NCBI RefSeq assembly: GCF_000968685.2
Contig: NZ_LAKD02000031.1
Coordinates: 1-64,000 of the forward strand
DNA length: 64,000 nucleotides
Reading direction: 5' to 3'
From: Streptomyces antioxidans
GTDB taxonomy: Bacteria > Actinomycetota > Actinomycetes > Streptomycetales > Streptomycetaceae
Part shown: piece by piece, positions 63,556 through 64,000 of the stretch
Position numbering within the stretch: position 1 is the first letter of the stretch
How the letters are laid out: the number at the start of each line of letters is the position of its first letter
Translations under genes and position numbers: made by a program
The notes under the pieces: generated by a model
The model's input: the letters and a program-made list of their open reading frames with translations, nothing else
Told to the model about the DNA's origin: nothing
Databases searched by the model: none

Positions 63556-64000
63556 GAGGGCGGCCACAGCTCCAGCCGCCAGTCGTTGCACCGCATCATC
63601 GCCCCCACCGGATACTCGAACTCACACTCGCCGAGCAGCGTGAACCCGGCCTTGCGGCACACCCCGTTCGACGCGGGGTGGCCGACGGACGGATACGCGT
63701 GCAGATACCGATGGGTCCGCTGCGCCGCGGCCGCCCGGGCCACCTCCCTCGCGGCCGCGGCCGCTATCCCCCGCCCCTGGAACGACGGCAGCACGGCCCA
63801 GCCGGTCTCGTACACCGACTCACCCCGCCACGACCGCTCCCAGAACCCGATGCTGCCCGCCGTCCCGTCCCCCTCGTCGCCCTCGCCCCGCTCCGGCGGC
63901 GCGGTCTCCGACAGCACGATCCGATACATCCGCCCGGCGCCCGGCCCGGTCAGCTCGGCATACCGCCGATGGCGGACCAGAAGCCGCTCCTCGCTCTCCG
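63552..64000 (-). CDS. GNAT family N-acetyltransferase (5' end beyond window)
   Basis: A partial GNAT protein. The visible part has GWAVLPSFQGRGIAAAAAREV, the pyrophosphate-binding loop, then HAYPSVGHPASNGVCRKAGF and a C-terminal FEYPVGAMMRCNDWRLELWP typical of GNAT enzymes related to RimJ. The frame is open to the window edge at 64000 (at least 148 codons). An internal ATG at 63929 would miss the first part of the fold. The substrate is unknown. It is convergent with the oxidoreductase gene, overlapping by 4 bp. Confidence 0.85.
   Translation of the reverse strand, partial: ESEERLLVRHRRYAELTGPGAGRMYRIVLSETAPPERGEGDEGDGTAGSIGFWERSWRGESVYETGWAVLPSFQGRGIAAAAAREVARAAAAQRTHRYLHAYPSVGHPASNGVCRKAGFTLLGECEFEYPVGAMMRCNDWRLELWPPS

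Overview
The window is a stretch of chromosome from a Streptomyces, or a very close actinobacterial relative. The DNA is very GC-rich with strong third-position G/C bias and many GTG and a few TTG starts. Several genes have a TAnnnT -10 box only 6-7 nt before the start codon, the hallmark of leaderless actinobacterial transcripts. Gene content and order match known Streptomyces core loci (trpS, proC, ilvD, radA-disA, sigE-cseABC, glnR, cysA, nur, rsiG). The species cannot be named from the sequence alone. No rRNA, tRNA, CRISPR array, transposase or prophage was seen.

Left part (1-29 kb), core genes: trpS with a leaderless 13-residue leader peptide carrying tandem Trp codons plus mutually exclusive hairpins (a transcription attenuator); proC; a SulP anion transporter; an SH3-repeat protein divergent from a membrane Ser/Thr kinase with a beta-propeller sensor; ilvD; an isomerase-TetR pair; a Ppx/GppA phosphatase; an unusual sigma-like/zinc-finger/BACON fusion; radA and disA (c-di-AMP synthase); mutY; and the complete cell-envelope stress operon sigE-cseA-cseB-cseC. 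After these come a VOC/AraC pair, an MFS exporter divergent from its TetR regulator across a long operator-like palindrome, and an M23 peptidase.

Middle accessory island (about 29-36 kb): a 1011-residue NACHT/LRR NTPase (a bacterial NLR-type protein of the kind linked to antiphage defence), a small protein overlapping its 3' end, a HATPase/XRE/DUF397 (AbaA/WhiJ-like) regulatory set, a roughly 375-bp imperfect palindromic element, a truncated methyltransferase remnant, and an Old Yellow Enzyme gene with a MerR-type promoter. From recall of S. coelicolor gene order, genes left of the island resemble the SCO3334-SCO3368 block and genes right of it the SCO4155-SCO4184 block, so the island appears to sit at a rearrangement junction.

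Right part (36-64 kb): an RRM RNA-binding protein; two LmeA/DUF2993 lipid-binding proteins; an MprAB-like two-component system next to an HtrA-type protease; a LacI regulator; glnR (nitrogen control); a hydrolase; a paired ABC exporter; a sulfur block (MoaD/ThiS-like protein, a Cys-containing leader peptide, cysA rhodanese, DUF1416, DsrE); a nitrobindin-like protein; nur; ygfZ; dtd; rsiG (c-di-GMP-dependent anti-sigma-WhiG); an Eis-like acetyltransferase; soxR divergent from an FMN reductase; an ABC drug exporter divergent from a TetR regulator; a flavodoxin-fold oxidoreductase; and a GNAT gene cut by the window end. Regulation by envelope stress, redox stress, nitrogen, nickel and second messengers (c-di-AMP, c-di-GMP) dominates the region.
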